NCBI GenBank assembly: GCA_017509985.1
Contig: JAFWOE010000039.1
Span: 1-62,123, forward strand
Source: Lachnospiraceae bacterium
GTDB lineage: Bacteria > Bacillota > Clostridia > Lachnospirales > Lachnospiraceae
Length of the DNA: 62,123 bases
Direction of reading: 5' to 3'
The notes beneath the pieces are model-generated. The model was not told the origin of the DNA. It worked only from the letters and a program-made list of their open reading frames with translations, and made no database searches. The translations under genes were made by a program, and so were the position numbers. Positions 40,301 to 49,144 of the stretch are shown here, piece by piece; the stretch's first letter is position 1, and the number at the start of each line of letters is the position of its first letter.

Positions 40301-40926
40301 ATGATATCGGTTTCGGCGGTCTGGATCATGTAATCGCCAGCGGCAGGGATATCAATATCATGGTCTATGATACACAGGTTTATTCCAACACCGGCGGCCA
40401 GGCCTCCAAGGCTACACCGATCGGCGCGATCGCCCAGTTCGCGGCAGGCGGAAAAGAAGTGAAGCAGAAGGATCTCGCGTCCATCGCCATGAGCTACGGT
40501 TACGTATACGTTGCCCAGATCGCCCTTGGCGCAGACTATGCACAGGCTGTCAAAGCGATCGCGGAAGCGGAAGCGTATCCCGGACCATCACTGATCATTG
40601 CCTATGCTCCGTGCATCAACCACGGTATCCGCAAGGGTATGGACAAGGCCATGACCGAGGAAGACCTGGCAGTCAAATCCGGATACTGGCATCTGTTCCG
40701 GTACAATCCGGCCCTTAAGGCAGAGGGTAAGCCGGCGTTCACGCTGGATTCCAAGGAGCCGACGGAAAGCTATCAGGATTTCCTGGGCGGAGAGGTTCGT
40801 TATACTTCACTGAAACTTGCAAATCCGGAGAAGGCGGAAAGACTCTTTGCCAAAGCGGAAGAAGCTTCCAAAGAAAGATATCAGTATCTTAAGAAGCTCA
40901 TTACGCTTTACGGACCGGAAGAGTAA
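37381..40926 (+). CDS. nifJ: Pyruvate:ferredoxin (flavodoxin) oxidoreductase, single chain
   Basis: An 1181-residue enzyme that oxidises pyruvate to acetyl-CoA and CO2 and reduces ferredoxin: the central step of clostridial fermentation. Domains in order: pyrimidine-binding (YAYTDVAAIYPITPSSPMAE), TPP/transketolase-like middle, CoA-binding (TYGRKGEDVVKKN), a two-[4Fe-4S] ferredoxin insert (CIQCGRCSIVCPHAA and CTGCGSCANVCPGM), a further cluster (CAGCGETPYAKL) and the TPP domain (GGDGWGYDIGFGGLDHV, YSNTGGQASKATP). It starts at ATG 37381 after GGAGGATG. It is a monocistronic unit between two terminators; the codon pattern suggests strong expression. Confidence 0.96.
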   Translation: MARKMKTMDGNTAAAHASYAYTDVAAIYPITPSSPMAESTDEWATAGRKNIFGREVQITEMQSEAGAAGAVHGSLAAGALTTTYTASQGLLLMIPNIYKIAGEQLPAVFNVSARALATHALSIFGDHSDIYACRQTGAAMLCESSVQEVMDLTPVAHCAALEGKVPFINFFDGFRTSHEIQKIEIWDYEDLKDLAPMDAIEAFKANSLNPSHACQMGSAQNPDVYFQYRETQNSFYEALPAIVQKYMDKVNEKIGTDYRLFNYYGAEDAEHVIIAMGSVCDTIEETVDYLNAQGRKVGVVKVRLYRPFCADALVNALPDSVKQISVLDRTKEPGSLGEPLYLDVVTALKFTKFDQIPVYTGIYGLGSKDCTPTQIIATFNNTEKKRFSIGIIDDVTNRSLEEGEPVVTTPEGTTTCKFWGLGADGTVGANKNSIKIIGDNTDMYAQAYFDYDSKKSGGVTMSHLRFGKKPIKSTYLIHQADFVACHNPAYIDKYNMVQELVDGGTFLLNCAWDMEGLEKHLPGQVKSFIANHNIQFYTIDGVKIGIATGMGSTRINTILQSAFFKLSKIIPEEDAIRLMKDAAQKTYGRKGEDVVKKNWAAIDEGAKQVVKVEVPESWKNAPDEGLSMVYTETGRPEVVDFVNNIQSRISAQQGNSIPVSDFMKYSNGVTPSGTAAYEKRGIAVSTPLWIPENCIQCGRCSIVCPHAAIRTFALTADEAAEIPGGTVKDMIGMPEYKFAVAISALDCTGCGSCANVCPGMKGAKALEMKPFAETEFQQEAFDYAVKTEEKPEVIAKFKVNTVKGSQFKKPLLEFSGACAGCGETPYAKLLTQLFGDRMYVANATGCTSIWGNSSPSTPYTVNSKGHGPAWSNSLFEDAAEFGYGMLLAQNAIRDALKEKVEMLTASEQAPAEVKEAAQGWLDTFSDGIANGPATDKLLEAIGEGHCDITKYIYARRDYLAKKSQWVFGGDGWGYDIGFGGLDHVIASGRDINIMVYDTQVYSNTGGQASKATPIGAIAQFAAGGKEVKQKDLASIAMSYGYVYVAQIALGADYAQAVKAIAEAEAYPGPSLIIAYAPCINHGIRKGMDKAMTEEDLAVKSGYWHLFRYNPALKAEGKPAFTLDSKEPTESYQDFLGGEVRYTSLKLANPEKAERLFAKAEEASKERYQYLKKLITLYGPEE

Positions 40927-40958
40927 TAACGATTCTTTACCGGTATATAAGATTTCTG

Positions 40959-40989
40959 ACACCCCGGAGCATAAAAAACTCCGGGGTGT
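40959..40989 (+). terminator. Rho-independent terminator after nifJ
   Basis: ACACCCCGGAG and CTCCGGGGTGT form an 11-base-pair stem with loop CATAAAAAA, followed by TT only; the T-tract overlaps the -35 box of the next promoter. Confidence 0.8.
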
Positions 40990-41017
40990 TTACAATCAAA
41001 TAGATGTGTGTTATAGT
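40989..41017 (+). promoter_or_regulatory. Promoter of rpsO
   Basis: TTTACA (40989-40994), 17 bases, TATAGT (41012-41017), about 94 bases before rpsO. The leader probably folds for S15 autoregulation, which is known in the family, but I could not model it. Confidence 0.6.
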
Positions 41018-41110
41018 ATCCCAGTATATTTTTCAGCCGCGGTTCGGGCAATGGAATCTCCGACCTTGTCCTGATCGCAGGCGATACTTTAAAAGCAGGA
41101 GGAAATAACA

Positions 41111-41377
41111 ATGCTTACAAAAGAAACCAAAGAACAAATCATCAAAGATTATGCCCGGACCGAAGGTGACACCGGTTCACCGGAAGTACAGGTAGCTATT
41201 CTTACCTACAGGATCAAAGAGCTTACAGAGCATCTTAAGACAAATCACAAGGATCATCATTCCCGCCGCGGACTTCTGAAAATGGTCGGTAAGAGAAGGG
41301 GCCTTCTTGACTATCTGAAGAGAATCGATATCGAAAGATATCGTACCCTTATCGAAAGACTCGGTATCAGGAAATAA
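41111..41377 (+). CDS. rpsO: 30S ribosomal protein S15
   Basis: An 88-residue protein that binds 16S rRNA early in small-subunit assembly. [49 protein letters not shown] is the S15 signature, and the length is exact for the family. GCAGGAGGAAATAACA precedes ATG 41111. It is followed by pnp on the same strand after a structured gap of 344 bases, the widespread rpsO-pnp order. Confidence 0.97.
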   Translation: MLTKETKEQIIKDYARTEGDTGSPEVQVAILTYRIKELTEHLKTNHKDHHSRRGLLKMVGKRRGLLDYLKRIDIERYRTLIERLGIRK

Positions 41378-41721
41378 TCTGTTCTGCTGCACAGGCCTGC
41401 AGCGAAGAGGGAAGAACACCTTCGTACACCGTACACCTGAATCTTTGTGCGTACACGCGTTTGTAAACGGGTGTATGCCTGCGCTACAGGTAAAAGCAAC
41501 ATACGTACAAAGTAAAGCAGTAAGCGAAAACCGGCAGATGCCTGCCGGAAAGAGAGTGATATTACCCGCAGACAGTACTGCATTCAGCCGGAATTTTTTT
41601 CGGCAGGCAGGTCATACATTTTATTCCCAGCGGAGATGGGAACAGCATGACAGAACTGCAGACAGAGCATTTTGTCCGGCCGTGCAGACAGGGGAATATC
41701 ATACAATAGGGAGTAATTTTC
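41378..41721 (+). other. rpsO-pnp intergenic region with hairpins
   Basis: No convincing gene is present. It holds GTACACGCGTTT/AAACGGGTGTAT (41452-41475, one G:G mismatch), CCGGCAG-ATGC-CTGCCGG (41531-41549) and other folded parts. In other bacteria this spacer is cut by RNase III and PNPase to control pnp; similar control is likely here. A 103-codon frame (41445-41756) overlaps the pnp start and is not credible. Confidence 0.4.
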
Positions 41722-43851
41722 ATGGAAAACAAAACATTTTCAACACCGCTTGTTAATGACTATAAGACCTACACGATGGATCTGGCAGGAAGAACGCTTT
41801 CCATTGATATAGGCCGTGTCGGAAAACAGGCAAACGGATGCGCTTTTATGCATTACGGAGACACCACGCTGCTCTGTACTGCAACCGCTTCCTCAAAGCC
41901 CAGGGAGGGGATCGATTTCTTCCCCCTTTCTGTCGAATACGAAGAAAAAATGTACGCAGCCGGCAAGATCCCGGGAGGGTTTAACAAGAGAGAAGGAAAG
42001 GCAAGCGAACACGCCATCCTGACATCCCGTGTTATTGACCGTCCGATGCGTCCGCTTTTCCCGAAGGACTATCGCAATGACGTTACCTTAAATAATATGG
42101 TAATGTCTGTGGATCCGAACTGCAATCCGGAAGTGGTAGCAATGCTCGGAAGCTCTCTGGCAACCTCCATTTCGGATATCCCTTTCGACGGCCCGATCGC
42201 CGCAACGCAGATCGGAATGATCGACGGGGAGCTGATCGTTAACCCGACGCTCGAACAGAATACGGTATCCGACCTGATGCTTACCGTGGCTTCCACCCGC
42301 GAAAAAGTCATTATGATCGAAGCCGGTGCAAATGAAGTTCCCGAAGCGAAGATGATCGAGGCGATTTATCTGGCACATGACGTCAACGGGAAGATCATTG
42401 AGTTCTTTGACGGTATCGTTGCAGAATGCGGAAGAGAGAAGCATTCCTATGAAAGCTGCGCGATCCCGGAAGAGCTTTTCGAAGAGATCAAAAAGATCGT
42501 TCCGCCGGAGAAGATGGAAGAAGCGGTCTTTGCAGATGAAAAACAGATCCGTGACGAGAATATCCGGGCCATCACTGCCGAGCTCGAAGAAGCGTTTGCG
42601 GAAAACGAAGAGTGGCTGGCGGTCCTGGATGAGGCGATTTATCAGTATCAGAAGAAGACCGTCCGCAAGATGATCCGTGTGGACCACAAGCGTCCGGACG
42701 GAAGAGAGATCACCCAGATCCGTCCGCTGGCAGCCGAAATCGATGTGATACCGAGAGTACACGGTTCGGCGATGTTCACCAGAGGACAGACCCAGATCTG
42801 TGATGTCGTTACCCTGGCTCCGCTTTCCGAAGCCCAGAGGGTAGACGGACTCGATCCCTTTATTACCAGAAAACGTTATATGCACCAGTATAATTTCCCG
42901 TCCTATTCCGTCGGCGAGACCAAGCCTTCCAGAGGACCGGGAAGACGTGAGATCGGTCACGGAGCCCTTGCGGAGCGCGCTCTGCTTCCGGTGCTTCCGA
43001 GTGAGGAAGAGTTCCCGTACGCGATCCGGGCGGTATCCGAGACTTTCGAGTCCAACGGATCCACTTCCCAGGCTTCGGCCTGTGCTTCCTCCATGGCGCT
43101 TATGGCAGCCGGTGTTCCGATCAAAAAAGCTGTTGCCGGTATTTCCTGCGGACTGGTTACCGGTGATACGGATGACGAATACCTTGTGCTGACCGATATC
43201 CAGGGCCTCGAGGATTTCTTCGGCGACATGGACTTCAAGGTAGCCGGCACTCATGACGGAATTACCGCGATCCAGATGGATATCAAGATCCACGGCCTTA
43301 CACGCGCCATCGTGGAAGAAGCGATCGCCCGCTGCAAGGATGCGAGAGAATACATCCTGACGGAAGTTATGGAAAAGGCCATTGCCGAGCCGCGACCGGA
43401 AGTCAGCGAATTCGCCCCGAAGATCATCCAGATCCAGATCGATCCGGAGAAGATCGGCGACGTTGTCGGCCAGCGCGGCAAGACGATCAATGAGATCATC
43501 GATCGTACCGGCGTGAAGATCGATATCGATGATACCGGTGCAGTCTCCGTCTGCGGAACCGATCAGGCGATGATGAATAAGGCGATCGAGTATATTCAGA
43601 CGATCGTCAGCGAGTTCGAAGAAGGAAAGCTTTACACCGGTTCGGTCGTAAGCATCAAGGAATTCGGCGCCTTCATCGAGTTTGCACCCGGCAAAGAGGG
43701 CATGGTACATATTTCAAAGATCGCGCAGAGACGGATCAACAGGGTCGAGGACGTACTTACGCTCGGTGATGTTGTTACCGTAAAATGTCTCGGAAAAGAC
43801 CGGATGGGAAGAATCAGCTTCTCGATCAAGGACGTTCCGGAAAACCGATAA
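41722..43851 (+). CDS. pnp: Polyribonucleotide nucleotidyltransferase (PNPase)
   Basis: A 709-residue phosphorolytic 3' to 5' exoribonuclease. Two RNase PH-like halves frame a helical linker; the second holds YNFPSYSVGETKPSRGPGRREIGHGALAERAL. The C-terminal KH domain (QIDPEKIGDVVGQRGKTINEI) and S1 domain (TGSVVSIKEFGAFIEFAPGKEGMVHIS) bind RNA. ATG 41722 follows AGGGAGTAATTTTC. The length is normal. It degrades mRNA with helicase and enolase partners in many bacteria; the genomic neighbour rpsO is standard. Confidence 0.97.
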   Translation: MENKTFSTPLVNDYKTYTMDLAGRTLSIDIGRVGKQANGCAFMHYGDTTLLCTATASSKPREGIDFFPLSVEYEEKMYAAGKIPGGFNKREGKASEHAILTSRVIDRPMRPLFPKDYRNDVTLNNMVMSVDPNCNPEVVAMLGSSLATSISDIPFDGPIAATQIGMIDGELIVNPTLEQNTVSDLMLTVASTREKVIMIEAGANEVPEAKMIEAIYLAHDVNGKIIEFFDGIVAECGREKHSYESCAIPEELFEEIKKIVPPEKMEEAVFADEKQIRDENIRAITAELEEAFAENEEWLAVLDEAIYQYQKKTVRKMIRVDHKRPDGREITQIRPLAAEIDVIPRVHGSAMFTRGQTQICDVVTLAPLSEAQRVDGLDPFITRKRYMHQYNFPSYSVGETKPSRGPGRREIGHGALAERALLPVLPSEEEFPYAIRAVSETFESNGSTSQASACASSMALMAAGVPIKKAVAGISCGLVTGDTDDEYLVLTDIQGLEDFFGDMDFKVAGTHDGITAIQMDIKIHGLTRAIVEEAIARCKDAREYILTEVMEKAIAEPRPEVSEFAPKIIQIQIDPEKIGDVVGQRGKTINEIIDRTGVKIDIDDTGAVSVCGTDQAMMNKAIEYIQTIVSEFEEGKLYTGSVVSIKEFGAFIEFAPGKEGMVHISKIAQRRINRVEDVLTLGDVVTVKCLGKDRMGRISFSIKDVPENR

Positions 43852-43857
43852 AAGAGT

Positions 43858-43884
43858 TTAAGGCCGTCCTGACGACGGCCTTAA
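43858..43884 (+). terminator. Terminator-like hairpin after pnp
   Basis: TTAAGGCCGTC and GACGGCCTTAA form an 11-base-pair stem with loop CTGAC. The following TTTG is a poor T-tract, so readthrough to the dUTPase is possible. Confidence 0.6.
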
Positions 43885-43897
43885 TTTGTCTGCCTGT

Positions 43898-44329
43898 ATG
43901 GAAAAGATCATTATTAAATACAAAAATGAGGAGATCGAACGTCTCCGGTATATCGACGGAAAATCGGACTGGATCGATCTGCGGGCCAGCGAAGATGTTG
44001 AACTGAAGGCCGGTGAGCACGGATTCATACCTTTCGGGGTAGCCATGAAGCTGCCGGAGGGATATGAGGCACATATCGTTCCGCGAAGCTCTACCTACCG
44101 GAACTTCGGCATCATTCAGACAAACCATATGGGCGTGATCGACGAAAGCTACTGCGGTCCGAACGACTGGTGGATGCTGCCCGTACTTGCAATGAGGGAT
44201 ACGGTGATCCATAAGAACGACCGGATCGCCCAGTTCCGGATCATGAAGCATCAGCCGCCGATCGAATTTGTGGAAGGCGAGCTGACAGGAGACGACAGGG
44301 GCGGTTTCGGAAGCACAGGAGTAAAATAA
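43898..44329 (+). CDS. dut: dUTP diphosphatase-like protein
   Basis: A 143-residue trimeric dUTPase-type protein (hydrolysis of dUTP to dUMP and pyrophosphate, preventing uracil in DNA). Motifs: [32 protein letters not shown] (motif 2), [15 protein letters not shown] (motif 3 with the deoxyuridine Asp), [11 protein letters not shown] (motif 4) and a C-terminal GFGSTG (motif 5). Motif 3 has a Y/C variant. The start at ATG 43898 is preferred to a TTG at 43886; the ribosome site is weak. The next gene begins six bases past the stop. Confidence 0.85.
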   Translation: MEKIIIKYKNEEIERLRYIDGKSDWIDLRASEDVELKAGEHGFIPFGVAMKLPEGYEAHIVPRSSTYRNFGIIQTNHMGVIDESYCGPNDWWMLPVLAMRDTVIHKNDRIAQFRIMKHQPPIEFVEGELTGDDRGGFGSTGVK

Positions 44330-44335
44330 GCGAAC

Positions 44336-44881
44336 TTGAATAACGCAGTCAATCATTTCAAAACCATAACCGAGCATAAGATGCTGGTCATGAAATTCTG
44401 TTTTCAGTGCGGGCTTTATGTTCAGGGACTGGCGCACGACCTTTCCAAGTATTCCCCGGTCGAGTTTTTCGAAGGAGCCCGATACTGGAGCGGAAATGAA
44501 AGCCCGAATAACGATGCACGAAAGGCACAGGGAACGTCCTATGCCTGGCTGCATCACAAAGGACGGAACAGGCACCATTTCGATTACTGGATCGATTACG
44601 GCATAAACTGTGCGACCAAGATCAAAGGCGTAGACATGCCGAAGAAGTACATTGCCGAGCTGATCTGTGACCGGGTCGCGGCTTCCATGATCTACAACCG
44701 CGGGAAATACGATGATTCCCTGCCTTACAAGTATTATAAACGGGGAGAGGATCAGCTGTGGTTTGTCAGTGAGAAGACCAAGAAAGATATCGGCTTCCTG
44801 CTGACAATGGTAGCGGAAAAAGGACACGATAAGACTTTTGAATACATCAAAAATATATATCTGAAGGGACGGAAAAGATGA
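44336..44881 (+). CDS. DUF5662 family protein
   Basis: A 181-residue protein that resembles DUF5662: AVNHFKTITEHKMLVMKFCFQCGLYVQGLAHDLSKYSPVEFFEGARYWSG, then GTSYAWLHHKGRNRHHFDYWIDY, with several conserved histidines and aspartates (HDLSK, HHKGRNRHHFDYW) that look like an HD-like metal site. The start is TTG 44336 with AGGAG in reach; there is no ATG before the conserved N-terminus. It overlaps the aspartokinase start by ATGA. Function unknown. Sandwiched between a dUTPase and an aspartokinase, it gives no clear pathway hint. Confidence 0.75.
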   Translation: MNNAVNHFKTITEHKMLVMKFCFQCGLYVQGLAHDLSKYSPVEFFEGARYWSGNESPNNDARKAQGTSYAWLHHKGRNRHHFDYWIDYGINCATKIKGVDMPKKYIAELICDRVAASMIYNRGKYDDSLPYKYYKRGEDQLWFVSEKTKKDIGFLLTMVAEKGHDKTFEYIKNIYLKGRKR

Positions 44882-46197
44882 AGAAGGTAGTAAAATTCGG
44901 AGGGAGCTCCCTCGCGGATGCAAAACAGTTTCAAAAGGTTGCGGATATCATCCATGCGGATCCCGACAGACGATACGTGATACCATCGGCTCCCGGAAAA
45001 CGCTTTGACGGCGACACGAAAGTTACCGATATGCTGTATGAGTGCTACCGCATTGCTTCGGCAGGCGGCGACTATACAGAGGCTTTAAACCGGATAAGGG
45101 AGCGCTATGAAGAGATCCGGACCGAACTGGATATCAAAGCGGATCTGGATAAAGAATTTGAGACGATAAAGAATAATATCGAGGCAGGTGCCGCGGTGGA
45201 TTACCTTGCATCCAGAGGGGAGTACCTTAACGGGATCCTTCTTTCATCCTATCTCGGATTTGAATTTGTGGATCCGGCGGATGTGATCTTTTTTAATAAA
45301 GACGGCGTGTTTGACGAAGCCCGCACGGATGCAGTCCTTCCGAAAAGGCTGAAGGACCTTCCAAATGCTGTTATTCCCGGGTTTTACGGAAGGGCGGCAG
45401 ACGGCAGCGTAAAGACCTTTTCACGCGGAGGATCGGACATCACCGGTTCTATCGTGGCGAGAGGTGTACACGCGGACCTTTATGAAAACTGGACGGATGT
45501 GGACGGCTTCCTTGTCACGGATCCCAGGATTGTCGACAATCCGGCGGTGATCCGTACGCTCACTTACCGGGAGATGAGGGAGCTTTCCTACATGGGAGCG
45601 TCGGTCCTTCACGAGGAAGCGGTATTTCCGCTTCGGAAAGAAGGCATTCCCGTGAATGTACGAAACACCAATGCCCCCGATGCTCCGGGGACGATGATCG
45701 TGGAAAGCACCTGCGCAAAACCGGATTACGTGATCACCGGCATCGGCGGCAAAAAAGGATTTGTCTCGATCACCATTGAGAAAGACCTGATGAACTCCGA
45801 GATTGGTTTCGGACGCAAGGTCCTCCAGGTCTTTGAAGAGAACGGCCTTTCTTTCGAACATACGCCTTCCGGGATCGATACGTTTACGATCTATGTTTCC
45901 CAGGAGGAATTCGCACCGAAAGAACAGAATGTGATCGCCGGACTCCACAGGGCCGTGAAACCGGACCTGATCGAACTGGAATCCGATCTGGCGCTGATCG
46001 CAGTTGTCGGCCGGGGCATGAGAAAGACAAGAGGAACCGCCGGCAGGATCTTCTCCGCACTGGCACATGCGCGGGTCAATGTAAAGATGATCGACCAGGG
46101 CTCTTCCGAGCTGAACATTATTATCGGCGTCGAAAACGCGGATTTCGAAAAGACGATCAAGGCGATTTACGATATTTTTGTTGTGACGAAGATCTGA
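44878..46197 (+). CDS. Aspartate kinase
   Basis: A 439-residue enzyme that phosphorylates aspartate, the first step toward lysine, threonine and methionine. VVKFGGSSLADAKQF is the N-terminal kinase loop; SRGGSDITGSIVARGVHADLYENWTDVDGFLVTDPRIV is the substrate-binding region. The last 160 residues contain two ACT domains (VITGIGGKKGFVSITIEKDLMNSEIGFGRKVL and ALIAVVGRGMRKTRGTAGRIFSALAHARVNVKMID) for feedback control by amino acids. ATG 44878 overlaps the DUF5662 stop by ATGA, so the two are coupled. Which isozyme (lysine, threonine or DAP sensitive) cannot be told. Confidence 0.93.
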   Translation: MKKVVKFGGSSLADAKQFQKVADIIHADPDRRYVIPSAPGKRFDGDTKVTDMLYECYRIASAGGDYTEALNRIRERYEEIRTELDIKADLDKEFETIKNNIEAGAAVDYLASRGEYLNGILLSSYLGFEFVDPADVIFFNKDGVFDEARTDAVLPKRLKDLPNAVIPGFYGRAADGSVKTFSRGGSDITGSIVARGVHADLYENWTDVDGFLVTDPRIVDNPAVIRTLTYREMRELSYMGASVLHEEAVFPLRKEGIPVNVRNTNAPDAPGTMIVESTCAKPDYVITGIGGKKGFVSITIEKDLMNSEIGFGRKVLQVFEENGLSFEHTPSGIDTFTIYVSQEEFAPKEQNVIAGLHRAVKPDLIELESDLALIAVVGRGMRKTRGTAGRIFSALAHARVNVKMIDQGSSELNIIIGVENADFEKTIKAIYDIFVVTKI

Positions 46198-46201
46198 GAA
46201 G

Positions 46202-46242
46202 CAGATGATCCTGCCCGGGTTTCCGGGTAAACGTGTCATCTG
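46202..46242 (+). terminator. Terminator-like double hairpin after aspartokinase
   Basis: CAGATGA (46202-46208) pairs with TCATCTG (46236-46242); inside it CCCGG pairs with CCGGG around a short loop. The T-tract is poor, so efficiency is uncertain. Confidence 0.45.
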
Positions 46243-46332
46243 AATCTTTCGTTTCCGAAATACAAATGTGAAAGGGGCGTACGCTGCCGCAATGAGGCAC
46301 AGCGTGCGTCTTCCCTATATTATCCTGAAAAC

Positions 46333-47676
46333 ATGACAGACAGAGATATAATGACCAGCGGTTCCGTCCGGAAAAAGATCCTGCTTTTTGCACTTCCTCT
46401 GTTTCTCGGAACCCTCTTTCAGCAGCTTTATAATACCGTCGACTCGATCATTGTCGGCAACTATCTCGGAAGCAGCGCGCTTGCGGCTGTCACGTCCGCA
46501 GGCAATCTGATCTTCCTGGTTGTAGGCTTTTTTACCGGCATTTCCGTCGGCGCGGGCGTTGTGATCTCATTCCATATCGGAGCGAGGGATGAGAAAAAGA
46601 CGAAAGAAGCCGTGCATACCACGGCCGCGATCGGGATCGCTGCCAGCATTATGATGACGGCCGTCGGCGTCATTTTCGCTCCGGCCGTTCTGAGGCTGAT
46701 GAATACGCCTCCGGAAGTGCTGCCGGAATCGATCATCTATTTTCGTGTATATTTTGCCGGTGCTTTCGGACTCGTAATGTACAATACTTTCGTTGCGATC
46801 CTTCAGGCGGCCGGCGACAGCCGTTCTCCGTTCTTTTTCCTGCTCGCCGCTTCCGGGATCAACATTGTACTGGACCTTGTCCTGATCGCCGGTTTTCACA
46901 AAGGAGTGGGCGCGGCGGCGTTTGCTACAGCCGCTTCGCAGCTGTTCTGCGCGTTTCTGGCGATGATGAAGCTTCTGCGGACAGAAGGCAGTACCCGGCT
47001 GGTCCTCCGTGAGATCCGTTTTTATCCCGGGTTGCTGAAAAGAGTGCTGCACATGGGACTGCCGACGGGACTGCAGAATTCGATCATGGCCTTTTCCAAC
47101 GTCGTGATCCAGACCTATATCAATGCCTTTGGAGAGCAGGCCGTTGCAGGGATCGGGGCCTATACCCGGGTGGAAGGTTTTGTTTTCATTCCGATCATGG
47201 GCTTTACCATGGCGCTGACAACATTTATCAGCCAGAATCTCGGCGCCGGCGAAACCAGAAGGGTCCGGGAAGGGATTCGTTTCGGTATTGTCTGCACCCT
47301 GGTCAGCGCCGAATGCCTCGGCATGCTTCTGTACATTCTGGCGCCGGAAGCCATTGGCCTGTTTGACCGGACGCCGGAGGTCGTTGCCTATGGAGTCGCA
47401 AGGGCCCATTACGTTACGCCGTTTTTCTTCCTCTGTGCTTTTACACATATCGGCAGTTCCGTTCTCCGGGGCCACGGTAAAGCCGTGAGCGCCATGAATG
47501 TTTCGCTGATCTGCTGGTGCGTCGTCCGGATCCTGTTCCTGGCTGTTCTGGATCCGGTCCTGCATACGATCATCCTGACCTATATTGTCTATCCGATCAC
47601 CTGGACGATCAGTTCGGCGGTCATGACCGTACTGCTGATACGGCTTTTGAAAAGACCGGTCGGGCAGCAGACCTGA
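46333..47676 (+). CDS. MATE family efflux transporter
   Basis: A 447-residue protein with twelve hydrophobic helices in two halves, as in MATE exporters. The N-terminal VRKKILLFALPLFLGTLFQQLYNTVDSIIVGNYLGSSALAAVTSAGN is the family signature, and the second half starts MGLPTGLQNSIMAFSNVVIQTYINAFGEQAVAGIGAYTRVEGF. It exports cationic drugs or metabolites in exchange for sodium or protons. ATG 46333 has no clear ribosome site; a hairpin (ACGCTG/CAGCGT, around 46279-46308) lies just upstream. The substrate cannot be deduced. Confidence 0.9.
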   Translation: MTDRDIMTSGSVRKKILLFALPLFLGTLFQQLYNTVDSIIVGNYLGSSALAAVTSAGNLIFLVVGFFTGISVGAGVVISFHIGARDEKKTKEAVHTTAAIGIAASIMMTAVGVIFAPAVLRLMNTPPEVLPESIIYFRVYFAGAFGLVMYNTFVAILQAAGDSRSPFFFLLAASGINIVLDLVLIAGFHKGVGAAAFATAASQLFCAFLAMMKLLRTEGSTRLVLREIRFYPGLLKRVLHMGLPTGLQNSIMAFSNVVIQTYINAFGEQAVAGIGAYTRVEGFVFIPIMGFTMALTTFISQNLGAGETRRVREGIRFGIVCTLVSAECLGMLLYILAPEAIGLFDRTPEVVAYGVARAHYVTPFFFLCAFTHIGSSVLRGHGKAVSAMNVSLICWCVVRILFLAVLDPVLHTIILTYIVYPITWTISSAVMTVLLIRLLKRPVGQQT

Positions 47677-47712
47677 CCTTTCGTGACAAATCGGCTTTCG
47701 CTTACGTTCTTC

Positions 47713-47741
47713 TTGAGAAAAATCTCCCGGGATGGTATCAT
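47713..47741 (+). promoter_or_regulatory. Promoter of the pyrH operon
   Basis: TTGAGA (47713-47718), 17 bases, TATCAT (47736-47741), 80 bases before pyrH. Confidence 0.5.
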
Positions 47742-47820
47742 TACTAAAGATGTCAGTATGTACGGAAACTGGCTGTTCCGATGACAATTGTGAAGAATTT
47801 GAACGGCAGAGGTGCATTGT

Positions 47821-48516
47821 ATGGGAAGAATATTGCTGAAGCTGAGCGGAGAGGCTCTTGCCGGAAGCACCGGCGGGACCTATGACGACAAAACGATATT
47901 AATGGTCGCGGACCAGGTAAAGGAGCTCGTTGAAGAAGGAACGGAAGTCAGCATCGTAATCGGCGGAGGGAACCTCTGGCGGGGCAGGACAGGAACGTCC
48001 ATCGACCGGCCGAAATCCGACAGTATCGGCATGCTGGCCACAGTGATGAACTGTATCTATGTCTCCGAGCTGTTCCGCTCTATAGGACTGAAGACCAGGA
48101 TCTTCACACCGTTCCTTGTCGGAACTTTTACCGAGCTGTTTTCCAAGGACAGTGCTGTGAAAGCTTTAAGCGAAGGCTGCGTCTGCTTTTTTGCCGGCGG
48201 GACAGGCCATCCGTATTTTTCGACGGATACCGGTACGGTGCTCCGGGCGCTCGAAGTAGAATGTGATATGATCCTTCTCGCAAAGGCGGTCGACGGAATT
48301 TACGATTCCGATCCCAAGAAGAACCCGGATGCGGTGAAATACGACGAGATCACCCTTTCAAAAGTAGTGGATGACCGGCTGCAGGCAATGGATCTTACCG
48401 CTTCCATCATGGCACTCGAGAACAAAGTTCCCATGACGGTGTTCGCCCTGGAAGCGGAGCACGGGATCGTGGACGCTGCCCACGGAAAGAATATAGGAAC
48501 CAGAGTCACTGTTTAA
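47821..48516 (+). CDS. pyrH: Uridylate (UMP) kinase
   Basis: A 231-residue hexameric amino-acid-kinase-fold enzyme making UDP from UMP, needed for RNA, DNA and cell wall precursors. RILLKLSGEALAGSTGG, SIVIGGGNLWRG, SIGMLATVMNCIYVSELF, AGGTGHPYFSTDTGTVLRA and AKAVDGIYDSDPKKNPDA are all PyrH motifs. ATG 47821 with AGAGGTG before it is preferred to the in-frame GTG at 47812. It heads the pyrH-frr-uppS-cdsA-dxr-rseP group, conserved in Firmicutes. Confidence 0.95.
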   Translation: MGRILLKLSGEALAGSTGGTYDDKTILMVADQVKELVEEGTEVSIVIGGGNLWRGRTGTSIDRPKSDSIGMLATVMNCIYVSELFRSIGLKTRIFTPFLVGTFTELFSKDSAVKALSEGCVCFFAGGTGHPYFSTDTGTVLRALEVECDMILLAKAVDGIYDSDPKKNPDAVKYDEITLSKVVDDRLQAMDLTASIMALENKVPMTVFALEAEHGIVDAAHGKNIGTRVTV

Positions 48517-48528
48517 AAGGAGAAAAAA

Positions 48529-49080
48529 ATGAACGAGAGACTTACCCCATATGATGAGAAGATGACAAAGACAATGACCAATCTGAACGGTGAGCTTTCC
48601 ACCATCCGGGCCGGCAGAGCGAACCCCAAAGTGCTCGACCGCATTACAGTGGACTATTACGGAACCCAGACACCGCTTCAGCAGGTTGCGAACATTACAG
48701 TGCCGGAAGCACGGATGATCCAGATCCAGCCGTGGGAGCCCAGCCTCATCACGCCGATCACCAAAGCGATCCAGATGTCAAATCTCGGCATTAACCCGAA
48801 CAACGACGGCAAAGTGATCCGCCTTGTGTTCCCGGAACTTACCGAAGAGCGCCGTAAGGAGCTTGTCAAGGACGTTAAGGGAAAGGGCGAGGATGCCAAG
48901 GTCGCGATCCGGAACATTCGCAGGGACGGCAACGATACTTTTAAAAAGCTTGAGAAAACCGAGCTTTCGGAAGACCAGGTCAAGGATCTCCAGGATGAAC
49001 TCCAGAAGATCACCGATAAGTATATTAAAGACATTGATGTGGTTGTCGCCGAAAAATCAAAGGAGATCATGACCGTCTGA
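48529..49080 (+). CDS. frr: Ribosome recycling factor
   Basis: A 183-residue protein that with EF-G splits the ribosome after termination. The tRNA-like fold is seen in the N-terminal [20 protein letters not shown], the hinge [25 protein letters not shown], and the long C-terminal helices [32 protein letters not shown] 48529 follows AAAAGGAGAAAAAA, 12 bases after pyrH. Length and position are standard. Confidence 0.97.
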   Translation: MNERLTPYDEKMTKTMTNLNGELSTIRAGRANPKVLDRITVDYYGTQTPLQQVANITVPEARMIQIQPWEPSLITPITKAIQMSNLGINPNNDGKVIRLVFPELTEERRKELVKDVKGKGEDAKVAIRNIRRDGNDTFKKLEKTELSEDQVKDLQDELQKITDKYIKDIDVVVAEKSKEIMTV

Positions 49081-49144
49081 TCCCGGATCAGACCGGTCCG
49101 CGCTGCCGGGTGAAGGGTATCCTTACGGCGGCGGAAACTTAATT

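Noticed and set aside
41445-41756. 103-codon frame between rpsO and pnp
   Set aside because: It overlaps the pnp start, has no ribosome site and lies on folded spacer RNA.
42088-43710. 540-codon open frame on the minus strand inside pnp
   Set aside because: Antisense to a clear PNPase gene; no recognisable domains and composition typical of a shadow frame.
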